This document shows positions 11,194-22,463 of a stretch of DNA of 64,000 nt, piece after piece. Each line of letters starts with the position of its first letter. Within the stretch, counting starts at the first letter, position 1. The stretch lies in NCBI GenBank assembly GCA_905221605.1, contig CAJNDS010002241.1, forward strand, positions 2,501 to 66,500, read 5' to 3'. A model generated the notes under the pieces. That model saw nothing but the letters and a program-made list of their open reading frames with translations. It had not been told where the DNA came from and ran no database searches. Position numbers and translations under genes: made by a program. The DNA comes from Symbiodinium natans. Taxonomy: Eukaryota; Sar; Dinophyceae; Suessiales; Symbiodiniaceae.

Positions 11194-12540
11194 CTATCCC
11201 AAGGGCACACCCAGCTTATGATTGAGTAGAACTCTTGGTTTGCAGGTGTCTCAGGTTGCAGCTATACCACGACCGACAGCGGCCAACACGACATTGCCTA
11301 ACTCCCCCTCAACCCTAATCAAGCCCGAACCCGAGGGTGCGACCGGCAAATGACCTTGATCGCCAAAACCCGAACCCTCCAAACCCAAGGCCTCACCCCT
11401 AAATCCTTAAGCCGCCTCGTCCCCAAGACAGCAACCATAAATCTCCAAACCCTCAACCCAAACCCTCTAAACCCCAAGCCCTCATGCCTATAAAGCCCCT
11501 GCGCCCCCTAAGCCCTCCTCCTGCATGTGCCAAGCCGCAGTAGTGCGGATCGAAGTTGGTTGCGCAAGGATTGTACCTTTGGCTGTAGATGCTTTGAACC
11601 TGAAACCCTGAACCCCCAACAAGACCCTAAACAAAAACATTAAATCCTATTACCTTATTGATTACCATGAACCCTGAGCCCCTAGACCCTAAACCCCTAA
11701 ACCCCACTACTTTGCGCATTACCTTGTAGGGTTCGGGGGTGAAGGGCTTTGGAATGACATGCCACCCCCCCAGAGTAGCCAAGAGGCGTGAATGTAAGCC
11801 ATTCTACTGGACACTTCTTCAGGCCCTTGAAAGAGGGACATGTGCGTTCTATGTGTGTCGGGAGCGGGGTAGGGGGGGTGGTGACCCTAAACCCTAAACC
11901 CTAAACCAATGCTTTGACGTTACGCTAGGCAACCCCAGCACCCTAGTTTGGGCGCTTAGGATATGAGTTGTCGGGTTCATGGCTGGTTTGGGGTTTCAGG
12001 ATTAGAGTTGAGGGTTCAGCTTTTAGGGCCTTCGGCTCTCAACCCTAAGTCTAGGATTCAAGGCTCAGGGGCCTACAGTTGAGGGTTCGCAGCGGTCAGG
12101 ATTAGGGTCCTTGCTGTAACCACCCCAAGCCAAAACAGCTTCCCACACCCTCTAAATCTTAACCTGCTTCCAAAATGCAGCAAGTACCGCTGGCGTGGCG
12201 GCTTGGGGGCAGGGGCAGATGCCTCTGCGTGTGAGGGAGGGTCGGGCGGGGGAGGGAGGGGGGGGGGGGGGGGGGGATTCTGGGATTACATGTATACCAT
12301 ATGGTACATATATATATATGTATATACATACATACATATATATATGGTCACCCCCCCCCAATGGACCCACCGCGGGCCTTGATCTTTGCAAAAGTACCGC
12401 AAATACCGATAAAACCTATGCTGTCTGGTGATTTTCCGGTGACCGGATTTTTGACTGTATTCCTTAATTCACCCTCTCACACACGCACGGAGGGTTTTTC
12501 TTTCTGTTGGCTTTTGTTTATAATTTAAGATCTAGGCATT

Positions 12541-13880
12541 TAAACCTAAGCCTGCAAAAAAAAAACCTTAACCTTTAAACCCTGTAGGGTTAAGGTTTAA
12601 AGGTTAAGGGTTTAAGATTTAGGCATTTGAACCTATGCCGGTAATTAAAGCTAAGCCCTTAACCTTTAAATTCTATCGGGTTGAGATTTTTACAGGTTTA
12701 GGGTTTAAGATGTAGGCATTTAAACCTAAGCCTGCAACTAATTTTAAACCCTTAACCTTTAAACCCTGTAGGGTTAAAGTTTAGAGGCTTAGGGTTTAAT
12801 ATTTAGCCATTTAAACCTGTAGCCAAGCCCTTAACCTTTAAACCCTATAGGGTTAAGATTTTTAAAGGTTTAGGATATAAGATGTAGGCATTTAAACCTA
12901 ATTAAGCCTGCAACTAATTTTAAACCCTTAACCTTTAAACCCTGTTGGGCTAAGGTTTAAAGGTTTCGGGCTTAAGATTTAGGCATTTAAACCTATTCCG
13001 GCAATTTACGCTAAGCCTCTAACCTTTAAACCCTATAGGGTTAAGATATTTAAAGGTTTAGGGTTTAAGTTTAAGGTTTAGGTATTTAGACCTATGCCGG
13101 CAGTTCATATTGAACCCTTAACCTTAAACCCCATAGGGATGAGATTTAAAGGTTTAGGATTCTTTACTTAGACATTTAAATCCAAGCTGACGATTCAACC
13201 TAAACCCTTAACCTTTAAACCCTATAGGGTGAAGGTTTAAAGTTTTAGGGTTTAAGATTCAGACATTTAAACCTAAGACAGCGATTAACACTAAGCCCTT
13301 AACCTTTAAACCCTATAGGGTTAAGGTTTAAAGGTTTGGGGTTTAAGATTCAGGCATTTAAAGCTAAGTATGTAATCAATTTGTCACCCTTAACACCTCT
13401 AAACTCTGTAGTGTGAAGGTTTAAAGGCTTAGGGTTTAAAAAAACCTAAGCCCCCTAAGCCCATAGAGTTTAAACCTTAAGGGTTTAAGGTTTACGCATC
13501 TATTCCTTAACCCTAAACCCTCTAGGGTCAGGACCCTAAAGCCCTCGGCAATCAAGCCTAAACCCTTGACCTTCAAACCCCATAGGATGAAGGTTTAAAG
13601 GTTTGGGGTTTAAGACTTAGGCATTTAAACCTAGAGGGCATTTAAGCCTTAATCCTAAACCCTTTAGGGTCAGAACCTTAGCACCCTATAGGGGTCTAGC
13701 ACGTTCAAAGGCTTGAACCCTACAGGCGCTGAAGGTATACATGTCCTATCGGTTTTTAAACCATTACACCCTGTAAGAAGGTTTAGGGTCTTTTCGGGGT
13801 CTATCTCTAAATTTCTCACGGGGTTAACCCTGCAGGGTTTAAAGTTAAAGGTTTAGGGTTAAAGGTTAAGGCAATACCTA
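12541..13880. repeat. ~90-bp satellite with internal dyad
   Basis: A unit of roughly 80-100 bp repeats about ten or more times. It contains CCCTTAACCTTTAAACCC, then TATAGGGTTAAGGTTTAAAG, a TTTAGGGTTTAAGATTTAGG-like stretch and CATTTAAACCTAAGCC. The CCCTATAGGG-type centre recurs near 12585, 12676, 12769, 12848, 12946, 13036, 13134, 13225, 13316 and 13407, about 91 bp apart. The two halves of each unit are reverse complements, so each can form a hairpin. The sequence could have evolved from telomere-like TTTAGGG words. Confidence 0.75.
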
Positions 13881-14000
13881 TAGGATTAGAACCTTATAAC
13901 CCTGTAGTGCATGAGGCTTAAACCCCTAAAACTTAACCATCTTTTTCTCGAGAAAACCAAAAAAACCAAAAAACCAAAAAAACCAAAAAAACCAAAAAAA

Positions 14001-14043
14001 CCATCTTTTCCAAAACTATGGGGCTGGGGCCTCCAAAAGATGG
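14001..14043 (+). repeat. 43-bp end module of the palindrome array (left copy)
   Basis: The module runs from CCATCTTTTCCAAAACTATG to GGGCTGGGGCCTCCAAAAGATGG. A near-identical direct copy lies at 14447-14489 (two differences), and an exact reverse complement lies at 14865-14907. The three copies frame the two 446-bp super-units. Confidence 0.9.
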
Positions 14044-14864
14044 TTTTTTTGGTTTTCTCGAGAAAAAGATGGTTTTTTTGGTTCGAAACCATCTTTTTCT
14101 CGAGAAAAAGATGGTTTTTGAGCAGCCGCTCTTCGAAAAACCATCTTTTTCTCGAGAAAAAGATGGTTTTTAGAGATCTTACCCTGGAAAAACCATCTTT
14201 TTCTCGAGAAAAAGATGGTTTCCGGAGGTCTTGTCCTGGTAAAACCATTTTTTTCTCGAGAAAAAGATGGTTTTTGGAGGTCTTCTCCTGGTAAAACCAT
14301 CTTTTTCTCGAGAAAAAGATGGTTTTTCGAAGGATGGTTGCTCAAAACAATCTTTTTCTCGAGAAAAAGATGGTTTCGAACCAAAAAACCATCTTTTTCT
14401 CGAGAAAACCAAAAAAACCAAAAAAAACCAAAAAAAACCAAAAAAACCATCTTTTCCAAAACTATGGGGCTGGGGCCTTCAAGAGATGGTTTTTTTGGTT
14501 TTCTCGAGAAAAAGATGGTTTTTTTGGTTCGAAACCATCTTTTTCTCGAGAAAAAGATGGTTTTTGAGCAGCCGCTCTTCGAAAAACAATCTTTTTCTCG
14601 AGAAAAAGATGGTTTTTGGAGATCTTGTCCTGGAAAAACCATCTTTTTCTCGAGAAAAAGATGGTTTTTGGAGGTCTTGTCCTGGTAAAACCATCTTTTT
14701 CTCGAGAAAAAGATTGTTTTTGGAGGTCTTGTCCTGGTAAAACCATCTTTTTCTCGAGAAAAAGATGGTTTTTAGAAGAGCGGCTGCTCAAAAACCATCT
14801 TTTTCTCGAGAAAAAGATGGTTTCGAACCAAAAAACCATCTTTTTCTCGAGAAAACCAAAAAAA

Positions 14865-14907
14865 CCATCTTTTGGAGGCCCCAGCCCCATAGTTTTGGAA
14901 AAGATGG
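14865..14907 (-). repeat. 43-bp end module of the palindrome array (inverted copy)
   Basis: This is the exact reverse complement of 14001-14043. It closes the array and makes the whole block (14001-14907) symmetrical. Confidence 0.9.
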
Positions 14908-15264
14908 TTTTTTTGGTTTTTTTGGTTTTTTTGGTTTTTTGGATTATTTTGGTTTGTTGGTTTTTGTTAGTTTCTTGTTTTGTTGTTTTTTGCCTTGATC
15001 TGGCTAGGACTCGGCTGCCATCCGCGGTGGGTCCATTGGGGGGGGGGGTGAGCTTATATATATATATATACACCTATACAAGAATTGGACTACATTACTA
15101 ATTATAAAATTTGAGATTAAGAGTTTAAGGTTTTGGGGTTTGGGGGTTTATTTAATTTCTGTGGGGTCCAGTTCAGGGCTCTGGAATGGTTGTTGATGAG
15201 ACATGTGTTGGCGCCTTCCTCTACATGTGCTTTGGGTTTAGGAACGGCTGAAGATTGTTCCGAT

Positions 15265-15374
15265 CCCGAAGGGCCCATCGACCCATATAGTATATTCTTG
15301 GGCTTTAAAGCTGCTATGTAGGAACCCCTTTAAGGCCCAAGTATATACTAGATACAGGTACATGGACCCTTCAG
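15265..15374. mobile_element. MITE-like palindromic element (family H)
   Basis: The left end CCCGAAGGGCCCATCGACCC...TATAGTATATTCTTGGGCTTT pairs with the right end, whose reverse complement is CCTGAAGGGTCCATGTACC...TAGTATATACTTGGGCCTT. It is about 110 bp and non-coding. I saw no second copy in the window. Confidence 0.5.
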
Positions 15375-16020
15375 GATATTCCTTCTAGAGAACCAACGAA
15401 TAAAACCTAAGAACACTCGGTGACCGAAAAGTAGCCTCTACTCGCGTCAATCTTATCCCAAAACCCTGAATTATAGCCTAGGCCCTAACATTCTTTGTTT
15501 AACTAAACCCTCAACCCCAAAACCCCAATCCCTAACCCTACCCTTAACCCCTACAAACCCTCAATTTTACTTGAGAAGGTCTAAGCTGCTCGGCCTCACC
15601 GATCCCTGCAGGATCCGGTGGCATCAAGGCCTGACACCTCGGACTGTCCCCTACCGGCTGGCTGGGTGGGCTTAGGGTTTAGGGTTCAGGGGTTGGGGAT
15701 TGGGGTTGGGGGTTGGGGGTTTGGGGTTTGGAGTTTGGCGCTTGGGGTTTAGGATTTAGGGTTCAGGCTTTCGGGTTTAGGCTTTAGGTTTAGGCTTAGG
15801 GTTTAGGGAGCATGATAGGCTCCAAAACCCACAACTCTGGGCACCAGATGTCGTTCTCCAGTGCTTGGGGGCGTCCGGGCATTTTGGGATGCTTGCAGAC
15901 TCTCTGAGGCTTCGGAGGTTACTTGGAGTTTTTGGGGTTTGGCTTTGGGGGTTGAGGGCTCCTTAGGGGGTTTACTTTGGGGGTTTAGGGTCTTGCGTGT
16001 TAGTATCTAGTTAGGGTCCG

Positions 16021-16129
16021 GGAACTTTTACTTATGACGCCAATTATCACTGCACTTAGCCCCCTAAGGCCTCTAAGTAGGTTACAAGTAGACTTCAATT
16101 GGGGTGATAAGTACCCATGAACCTCCAAG
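16021..16129. mobile_element. MITE-like element, family N, copy 1
   Basis: The right end reads, in reverse complement, CTTGGAGGTTCATGGGTACT then TATCACCCCAATTG, matching the left side GGAACTTTTACTTATGACGC. The second copy at 21964-22060 shares GGTTCATGGGTACTCATAAC and has the inverted partner GTTTATAAGTACCCTGAACC. Confidence 0.5.
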
Positions 16130-18335
16130 TGCAGGAGCTGTTGGGGTTTGGGAGTCTTTGGGGGGTTTTGGGTGGTTTTGGGTTCGGGGAGTCTGGTATC
16201 TGGGGTTTAGGGGCTCGCACAAGTCGTGTGCCACCTTGCTTCCGCAGGTTTAGTGTCCAGCTCTATACTCCCCTTAGAACCCGAATTAAAATAATGTCTT
16301 TAATCTTCAGCTTCTGTTTTTAAATAAACAAAACAGAAGGGGAAGATAAAACAAAAAAATCCTAAGGGACGTTTCAATATCCCCCCTTCTGATTGATATA
16401 ACCAGAATTGAAACTAAAAAAAACTTAGCAAGCTATAGCAACTGGGGCGCTGATAGAGGAGAAGATCGTCCGCCTTCGCAGCAGAAACCTTGCGAGATCG
16501 GAGACAGGCTCCAAGATCCCAAAACCCTAAACCCAAGACCCCAAAACCCTAAACCTAAAACCCTAAACCCCGAACACGTGAAACCCCTATACTCGGAGTC
16601 TTACCATCCCACAACCCTGAAGCTGGCGTCGCTTGGGTCGTTTTCGGCTGATTGTTGTTGGCGGGGTCTTGGGTTTAGGGGTTTAAGGTTCAGGGGTCAA
16701 GGTTGAGGAATTACGGCTCAGGGTTTGAGGCTTCAGCTTTGACAGCTTTGTGGTTTGAGGCGGGTCCAGCGCCTCGCGTGCACTGGCAACCACTTCTCCG
16801 CCCCCCGAATATGAAGTACTGGCTTTAGTATGACGGGGAAGGGCCTACTGTGTGTCCAAGGTTTCTGGACTTTGCCGACCCTAAACCCGAAACCCGAAAC
16901 CCCAAACCCTAAACCCTAAGATGTTTTGGGGACCGGGGATACGAAGCCCTCTGTCGTTGAGTCACGTTGACCATTGACTCGCACTGGAACTCGGGGAAGT
17001 CTGCGGGGACGTAGTGCAGAAGCAGCACCAAGGAACCTGGGGGAGGGTTTAGGGTTTAGGGCTTAGGGTTTAGGGTTGAGGATTTTTGGTTTAGGGTTTT
17101 TTGGTTTAGGGTGTCGAGTTTAGGGTTTGGTGTTAGGGGACGAGGGCTTGCTTAAGGAAGCAACCCTGAACATACTAAGAATATTAAGCGCAAGGAGGAT
17201 CACTATTCTTTGAGGGCTCTATACCAAAAGCCCTCCAAACCCTGAACCGTAACCTCAATTATTCCAGACCCTATATGCCCTATGCATGCTAAACCCTAAA
17301 CCCCAAACCCCAAACCCCAAACCCTAAACCCTAAACCCTAGACCCTAGGAAACCCCTGTCTGCGGTCAAAGCAGCGCTCGCCCGCACCCAAGCAACAGGG
17401 GCGGCGGTGGAGGAACTCCCGGCCCCGAAAGACCAAGCCTTCCTGGAATGGAGTTTAGGGTTTAGGGTTTAGGGTTTAGGGTTTAGGGTTTAGGGTTTAG
17501 GGTTTAGGGTTTGCGGTTTAGGGTTTAGGGTTTAGGGTTTAGGGTTTTGGGCTTGGGGTTTTGGGTGTTTGGCTTAGGGTTAGGTACATTTGTTGGCTTC
17601 GAGTCCTACGCTAGCATACAACCCAGCGGTTCTTTGTGAATCCTAAACCCTACACCTAAACCCTAAACCCTAAGCCCGCATACTTGTATCCATGATTCTC
17701 TGTTCAAGGTTCAGTGCGGCTCGCGAGGCCCTGTCTTGGGCAGCGCGGAGAGTTAGTGGTTAGGGGCAGAGGGGCGGGGCACTCCAAAAACAGACAGATA
17801 TGTATGCGCACATGCAACCTGAAAGATACTCTTCACAAACCCAGGTCCAAACTCATAGTGAACTATGTCTGTATGCGTGTGGTGGCAGCATGCATCGTTT
17901 ACATGCTGTTCTTTCCGTGCTCGCTTTTAGGGTTTGGGGATCCTTGAAGAATGTTTTGGATGTCGCGGGTGTTAAGGTGGGCAGGTTTCGAGGGTGGAGT
18001 CTCACCGGGTGGGTGCTGAGGAGGGTGAGGACGGGATGGGCTGGTTCCGAAAGAAGGTGCAACGCGGTGTCGTTTAGGGTTTCAGGTTTAGGGTTAACGG
18101 TCGGGGACAATACCGGAAAAAGCCCTGCAGCCTCTGCTTCAACCCCAAACGAAAGCAGCTGGATCTGTCAACTCTTTCTTTTCAATCTCCTTTCCTTCCT
18201 TCTACATCGCACGCCCGGCCCTGAAAGCCTACCAGATACACCCTAAACCCTATACCCCACCCAAACCATACGATGCCGTAATTGCGGTGGACAAGGGCTT
18301 AGCGATTTAGGGTTTTGGGTGGGGGCTCAAGTAGC

Positions 18336-18442
18336 GAAGTATCCCAGTACCCATATATTTTTAAGGGTACCCTTTGGGTTGCTTACTTTGTAAGTGAACC
18401 CTGAACCAAAAAATGACAAAATGACACCACTGGGCTACCAAG
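18336..18442. mobile_element. MITE-like element, family B, copy 1
   Basis: The right end CCACTGGGCTACCAAG is the inverted partner of GTATCCCAGTACCC on the left; AAGGGTACCCTTT lies in the interior. The family recurs at 18522-18630, 43313-43438, 47951-48060 and 51006-51121. Confidence 0.6.
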
Positions 18443-18521
18443 CAGAAAACTTAAACCCAAAACCCGGAACCCAAAACCCTAAACCCTAAACGTGGGTGGG
18501 GACTCAAGTAGGGTTTAGCTA

Positions 18522-18630
18522 ACTTGGTATCCCAGTAATCCATCTTATAATAAGGGCACCCTTTTGTTGGTTAATTTCTAAGGGAACCTTAAACCTCAAA
18601 AAAGGGAAAAGGGTACCACTGGGCTACCAC
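18522..18630. mobile_element. MITE-like element, family B, copy 2
   Basis: Ends are ACTTGGTATCCCAGTAATCC and GGGTACCACTGGGCTACC. The interior AAGGGCACCCTTTTGTTGGTTA matches the other family B copies. It lies about 80 bp from copy 1, in the same orientation. Confidence 0.65.
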
Positions 18631-19911
18631 TAGCCCTAAACCCTAAACCCTAAACCCCAAACCCTAAACCCGAAATCCTAAACCCTAAACCCGAAATCCG
18701 AAATCCTAAACCCTGCTAAGAAGACAGCCAGGTTTCTCCTATGGGCGCGAAGAGCTCAATTGTGTGATTCACCTGGGAAGGGATGGACGGAGCAGTCAGG
18801 AAGCCAAAACCTTACAACTTTACTCTGAACACCAAACACTAAACACTAAACCCTGAACCCTAAACCCCAAACCCTAAACCCTGAATAAGCCCTGAGCAAC
18901 CTCAACCCTACAATTCTTCTGGCCTCACGCCTAAGCTCGATAAACCTAGACCCCAAGCCCCGCAAGCACCCCCCCCCCCCCTAAAGCTTTGAAAACACCT
19001 GCAGCTGGACCGAACAACTGCCTCCTCTATTGAAGCTTCTGGGGTTGTTTCATTCACCCTAAGCCCTAAAGCAAGCCTGACAAGGGCCCTAAAAGCAGAA
19101 CTCCCTAAACTCAACAACCTACAACCGTCGACCCCTCGACCCTGAATCTTCAGGCTGATGATTACACTCAGCTGGCAGGGCTCTGGAGCCGCTTTCGTGC
19201 TTTCGCCACGAAAAAGCCACCAAAGCAACAGTTGCTTGCTTGTCTTGACTGAGCGGCTGAGCGTTTCCCACGAAGCCACTGAACAAGAAAACGCAAACGC
19301 TCTATGCAACAATCCCCAAACCCAACAATTTCTTGAGGTCATTGCTGAGTTGCCTGGCAAGGAAGAGTCGGGAGCTTCAAGAAATCCTAGAGTGCCCTTG
19401 ATAGGGCTTCGTCTCTGTAAGGTCGTTTAGGTTGCGTATGCCCAAACTCTGTAAGCCCTGATGCATGCGACCAAAGAGTGGGCCCCTTATTCCCTCGCTT
19501 TAGGTTTTAGGCTCCCTGAAAGCCCCTTTAAACCAAAAAGTGCCCCTAACCCATAAACCCTAGAAGCCCTACATTACCCTAAGCCCGCCTAAGCCCTAAA
19601 CCCTAAACGCTAAGCCCTATACCCTAAACCCTAAACCCAGGAGCCCCTTCAAACTGAGGACGCCGCCATGCCCCTCGACGTGGGTGGGCGAAGCAAGTGC
19701 AGCGGCCACGCGGCACCTCGCACAGGTGCCATCCCGGTTTAGGGTGTCTAGGGCCTGAACCCTAAGAACTAAACCCCTAAACCCCTAAACCCTAAACCCT
19801 AAATCCTAAACCCTAAGCCCTAAACCCCTAAACCCTAACGCAGGCTGGAAGCGGACTTGGGTTGAGGGTCTCCTACAGGTTCTTCGTATGGACTTTGAGA
19901 GCTAAGTTCTC

Positions 19912-20020
19912 CAGAGGGTCCATTTGTAGTACCATTGTGGAATTAGGTACCAAAAACCCTACCAAAAAAGGTTTTTTGGGTACCTAAATTCATAACTGTA
20001 CTACAAAGAGACCCTCTAGG
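19912..20020. mobile_element. MITE-like element with ~45-bp inverted ends (family J)
   Basis: Left CCAGAGGGTCCATTTGTAGT followed by ACC...AATTAGGTACC pairs with right GGTACCTAAATTCATAACTG and TACTACAAAGAGACCCTCTAGG. The centre is AAAAAAGGTTTTTT. It is non-coding; no other copy was noticed. Confidence 0.6.
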
Positions 20021-20804
20021 TCTGCAAAACAAGTCAAGAAGCCCTTGGCTCCAAACTGGATCCTCGAGTAGGAATAACCAATATAGGGGGTGTGCGTCCC
20101 TAAATTCGGGTGCCTTTTTCGGTTCCGAAGCAACAATTACCCCTAACGTCCCAAAAAAGGGGCCCTCCTTTAGTCCCCTGTGGTTTAGGGTCTCGTGTTC
20201 GGGTCAAAGTCCTGAAGTTAAGGGCTCAAGGTTGCGGAACACAGGTCAGGACGTAAAAGCAACACCAAACCGAACAGGTTTAGGGTTTAGGGTTTAGGAG
20301 GGTTTTGGGTTTAGGACTTAGGGTTTGCGGTTTAGGCCTGATTCTTGGTTCATAAACTCTGAGCACTATACGATATCAAGAAACAACGGCCCACAAGTCC
20401 TGAGCAACAATAGTGAATCAACAACCTTGGCGGATAGCTTCAGGACTCGTCCTACAAACTATAAACCCTATACCCTAGACCCCACATTTGGATTCCAACA
20501 AGCATGCTTGATGAGCTCGAAAAGATGGGAGTTAAGGTGTTAGGAGGCTTAGGGAACTTCATGTTGCATTCGTTTGGGGCTTAGGGTGAGGTTTAAGGTT
20601 TAAGGCTTTAAGGTTCAGGGTTTAGGGTTTAGGGTGGGATTTAGGGTTTAGGGTTTTAGAGTGGGGTTTAGGAATTGGGGGGGATTAGGGAACTTCAGTG
20701 GTGTACTTGCCAGCCAAGCAACTGTTGGCTCCACGCTCGGTGCTGTCAAGCCTGGACAAAGCTACGGTGTTTCGTCTAGTGAGCTTCGATATAGATTTAA
20801 GGCG

Positions 20805-20915
20805 TATAAGGATGGACCCCTAGAAGGGACCCTATAGTCCCTACATACCGAAGCAGCCCCTGAATAACCCCCAAATAACCCTTAAGGTCCCTTACAGGGG
20901 TCCGCCTTTAGTCCC
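20805..20915. mobile_element. MITE-like palindromic element (family F)
   Basis: Left AAGGATGGACCCCTAGAAGG then GACCCTATAG pairs with right CTTAAGGTCCCTTACAGGGG and TCCGCCTTTAG. The interior carries AATAACCC repeats. It is non-coding. Confidence 0.5.
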
Positions 20916-21963
20916 TGAATAGATGTGAAAAGCCGTAAACGCCATATGTTGCTAAACCCTAAATCCTATAATCCTTATAAACCCTATGTGCCGAAACGCC
21001 CTGCAGACCCGTAAACCCCATAAACACTGTAAACCATACACCCTGAACCCTACGCAAACCATAATAAATCTCAACAGCAGTTGTGAACTCAAACCCTGCT
21101 AAGAGTTTGTACCAATGTACGGTGATTTCCACCAAACCCCAAAAACATACAAAACTAACGGCACTAAACCTTGACGAAGAAGCATGACTCCGGTCTCGTT
21201 TTTTTTGTTTTTTTTTGTCGTTTGGCCCTTTGCGCCCACTGAAAAATATTGCTACATGAAGATCCCGTTACAGCCAATACGGGAAATATGTTTCGGGGGG
21301 CCTCCCTTTGTTGGCTTCGAGAGGGGTCAAGACACAAGTCGCGCCCCTAAGCCCGAAACCCTAAACCCTGAACCCTAAATGCCCAAACCCTAAAGATAAA
21401 ATTAGGAACCTAGGGAGGGTTGGGGTTCTGGTCTGCCCAATGTTCCTAGAAAGAACCAATTGCCAAGAACTAAGGGGTTTTCCTTAAATCAGAACAGGAC
21501 TTTAGGGACTGTTCCTCAATCAAGGGATACTGGACCTTTTGGGAAGATAGTGGGCCCCCGGCACGAGGGTGATGGACACGTCGTTCAAGATCTGATCCCG
21601 ATGCGGCGCCAGGTCCTTGGTAGAAAGGTGGAAGGCTTAAGCTGCAGAATACAGGTCTAGGGTTGAAAACTGAACAGCACATGAAGAAGTGCCACGACTA
21701 GTTTCATGGTTTGTTTCAGAAAATGGCCTCTCTAGCAATCCCTAAACCCTAAACCCTACACCGAAACCCTAAACCCGAAACCCAAACCCCTTGAACCCTA
21801 AATGACGAGAGTCGGCGCCCTCTTCATAGAGAGCCACCTGCCATCAGAAGGATGATTCCACTGGTGATTTCAGCTGTGTGCCAGGAATTTGAGGGCTCAG
21901 GGTGAAGGGGGGTTGGGCTTTGGAGTTTAGGGTCAAACCCAAAAACCCTAAACACAACCTCTA

Positions 21964-22060
21964 CTTGAAGGTTCATGGGTACTCATAACCCCAATTGCAA
22001 CTGTACTTGTGACCCAGTTGGAGGACTTGGGGTTTATAAGTACCCTGAACCTCCAGGCAA
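21964..22060. mobile_element. MITE-like element, family N, copy 2
   Basis: Inverted ends TTGAAGGTTCATGGGTACTC and AGTACCCTGAACCTCCAGG surround an interior with ACTTGTGACCCAGTTGGAGG. It is related to 16021-16129. Confidence 0.5.
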
Positions 22061-22463
22061 GCTTACTGGCTCTTAATGAGCAAATCAAGTAAGGAATTAG
22101 GCGCCAGGCATCCCCCTACTTCGCAGGCAAAACTGGCCCAAGCCCGCGAACTTGAAGCCAAGCGACTAGCCCATTCCGTTTTTGAAGAGCATGCCCAACA
22201 CCCAGAGAATGACCCTGCTCTAGGATTAGCTGCAAGAACCCTAAAACATGGCAGGGAATTCTGAAGAATCTACAATTGCAGCTAGTTTCGGGAATACTTC
22301 AGCTTATCCGGGTGAATCCTGACACTTGTCCACTGCAGGTTACAAGCCTTTAGATTACAGAGGCAAAGGTTCAAGCCGGATACTTGCCCTAAGGCCGAAG
22401 CTCGAAATAAGCGTGAACTTCTCAAAGGGTCTTTGAGATCTTTTGTTTTGTAGGTCATTACTA

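Larger units (their letters stand above)
5560..12299. repeat. Degenerate telomere-like (TTTAGGG/CCCTAAA) mosaic with unique spacers
   Basis: Runs of CCCTAAA and TTTAGGG heptamers with many one-base variants (CCCCAAA, CCCGAAA, TTGGGGT, TTCAGGG) alternate in orientation. GC-rich unique spacers of about 50-200 bp separate them. Clean short arrays occur at about 7042-7105, 8877-8915 and 9398-9423. No open frame here looks like a gene; the proline/lysine- or glycine-rich frames are translations of the heptamer. A hairpin element with matching ends (CTACAGTTTTGTAG / CATAAAACTGTAG) lies near 6855-6912. Confidence 0.8.
13930..14960. repeat. Array of 17 CTCGAG-centred palindromes, 52-bp lattice
   Basis: The core is CCATCTTTTTCTCGAG followed by AAAAAGATGG, a perfect 26-bp palindrome. 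CTCGAG occurs at 13947, 14057, 14099, 14151, 14203, 14255, 14307, 14358, 14399, 14503, 14545, 14597, 14649, 14701, 14753, 14805 and 14847. Most steps are 51-52 bp; steps of 41-42 bp occur where the spacer is GTTTCGAAC-type. There is a higher-order period of 446 bp (14057 to 14503, 14099 to 14545). Spacers such as GAGGTCTTGTCCTGG are themselves similar. Runs of AACCAAAAA on the left and GGTTTTTTT on the right make the array one large inverted repeat. Open frames exist in several directions, but they only reflect the palindrome. Confidence 0.9.
12300..15075. mobile_element. Composite palindrome-rich element with inverted boundaries
   Basis: Both edges carry the same boundary in opposite orientation. 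On the left there is a TA-rich tract (about 12305-12345), a C-tract (12351-12359) and AATGGACCCACCGCGG (12360-12375). On the right there is CCGCGGTGGGTCCATT (15022-15037), a G-tract and a TA tract (15054-15070). Inside are a roughly 90-bp satellite (12541-13880) and a CTCGAG-centred palindrome array (13930-14960). Neither appears elsewhere in the window. No transposase or other protein is encoded. It may be a non-autonomous element or a satellite block that acquired inverted ends; both are inference. Confidence 0.5.
15076..22440. repeat. Telomere-like mosaic with unique spacers
   Basis: Heptamer blocks alternate in orientation with unique GC-rich spacers as in 5.5-12.3 kb. The cleanest array is about 17453-17545 (12-13 TTTAGGG units, one TTTGCGG variant). 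Several palindromic elements are listed separately. I see no gene: apparent frames at 17.8-18.2 and 18.9-19.4 kb lack consistent codon patterns and run into repeats. Confidence 0.75.

Noticed and set aside
12301-12431. Small frames encoding Ile/Tyr-rich peptides near 12.3 kb and 15.0 kb
   Set aside because: They read through TA microsatellites and C/G tracts of the element boundaries.
13930-14960. CRISPR array
   Set aside because: Spacing is regular, but the spacers are themselves near-identical and the repeats are full palindromes; the sequence is eukaryotic and there are no cas genes.
13886-15101. Long overlapping open frames on both strands with repeated KPSFSREKDGF-type peptides
   Set aside because: They arise because the palindromic 52-bp lattice lacks stop codons in several frames; identical reading on both strands and poly-K/F edges show repeat, not protein.
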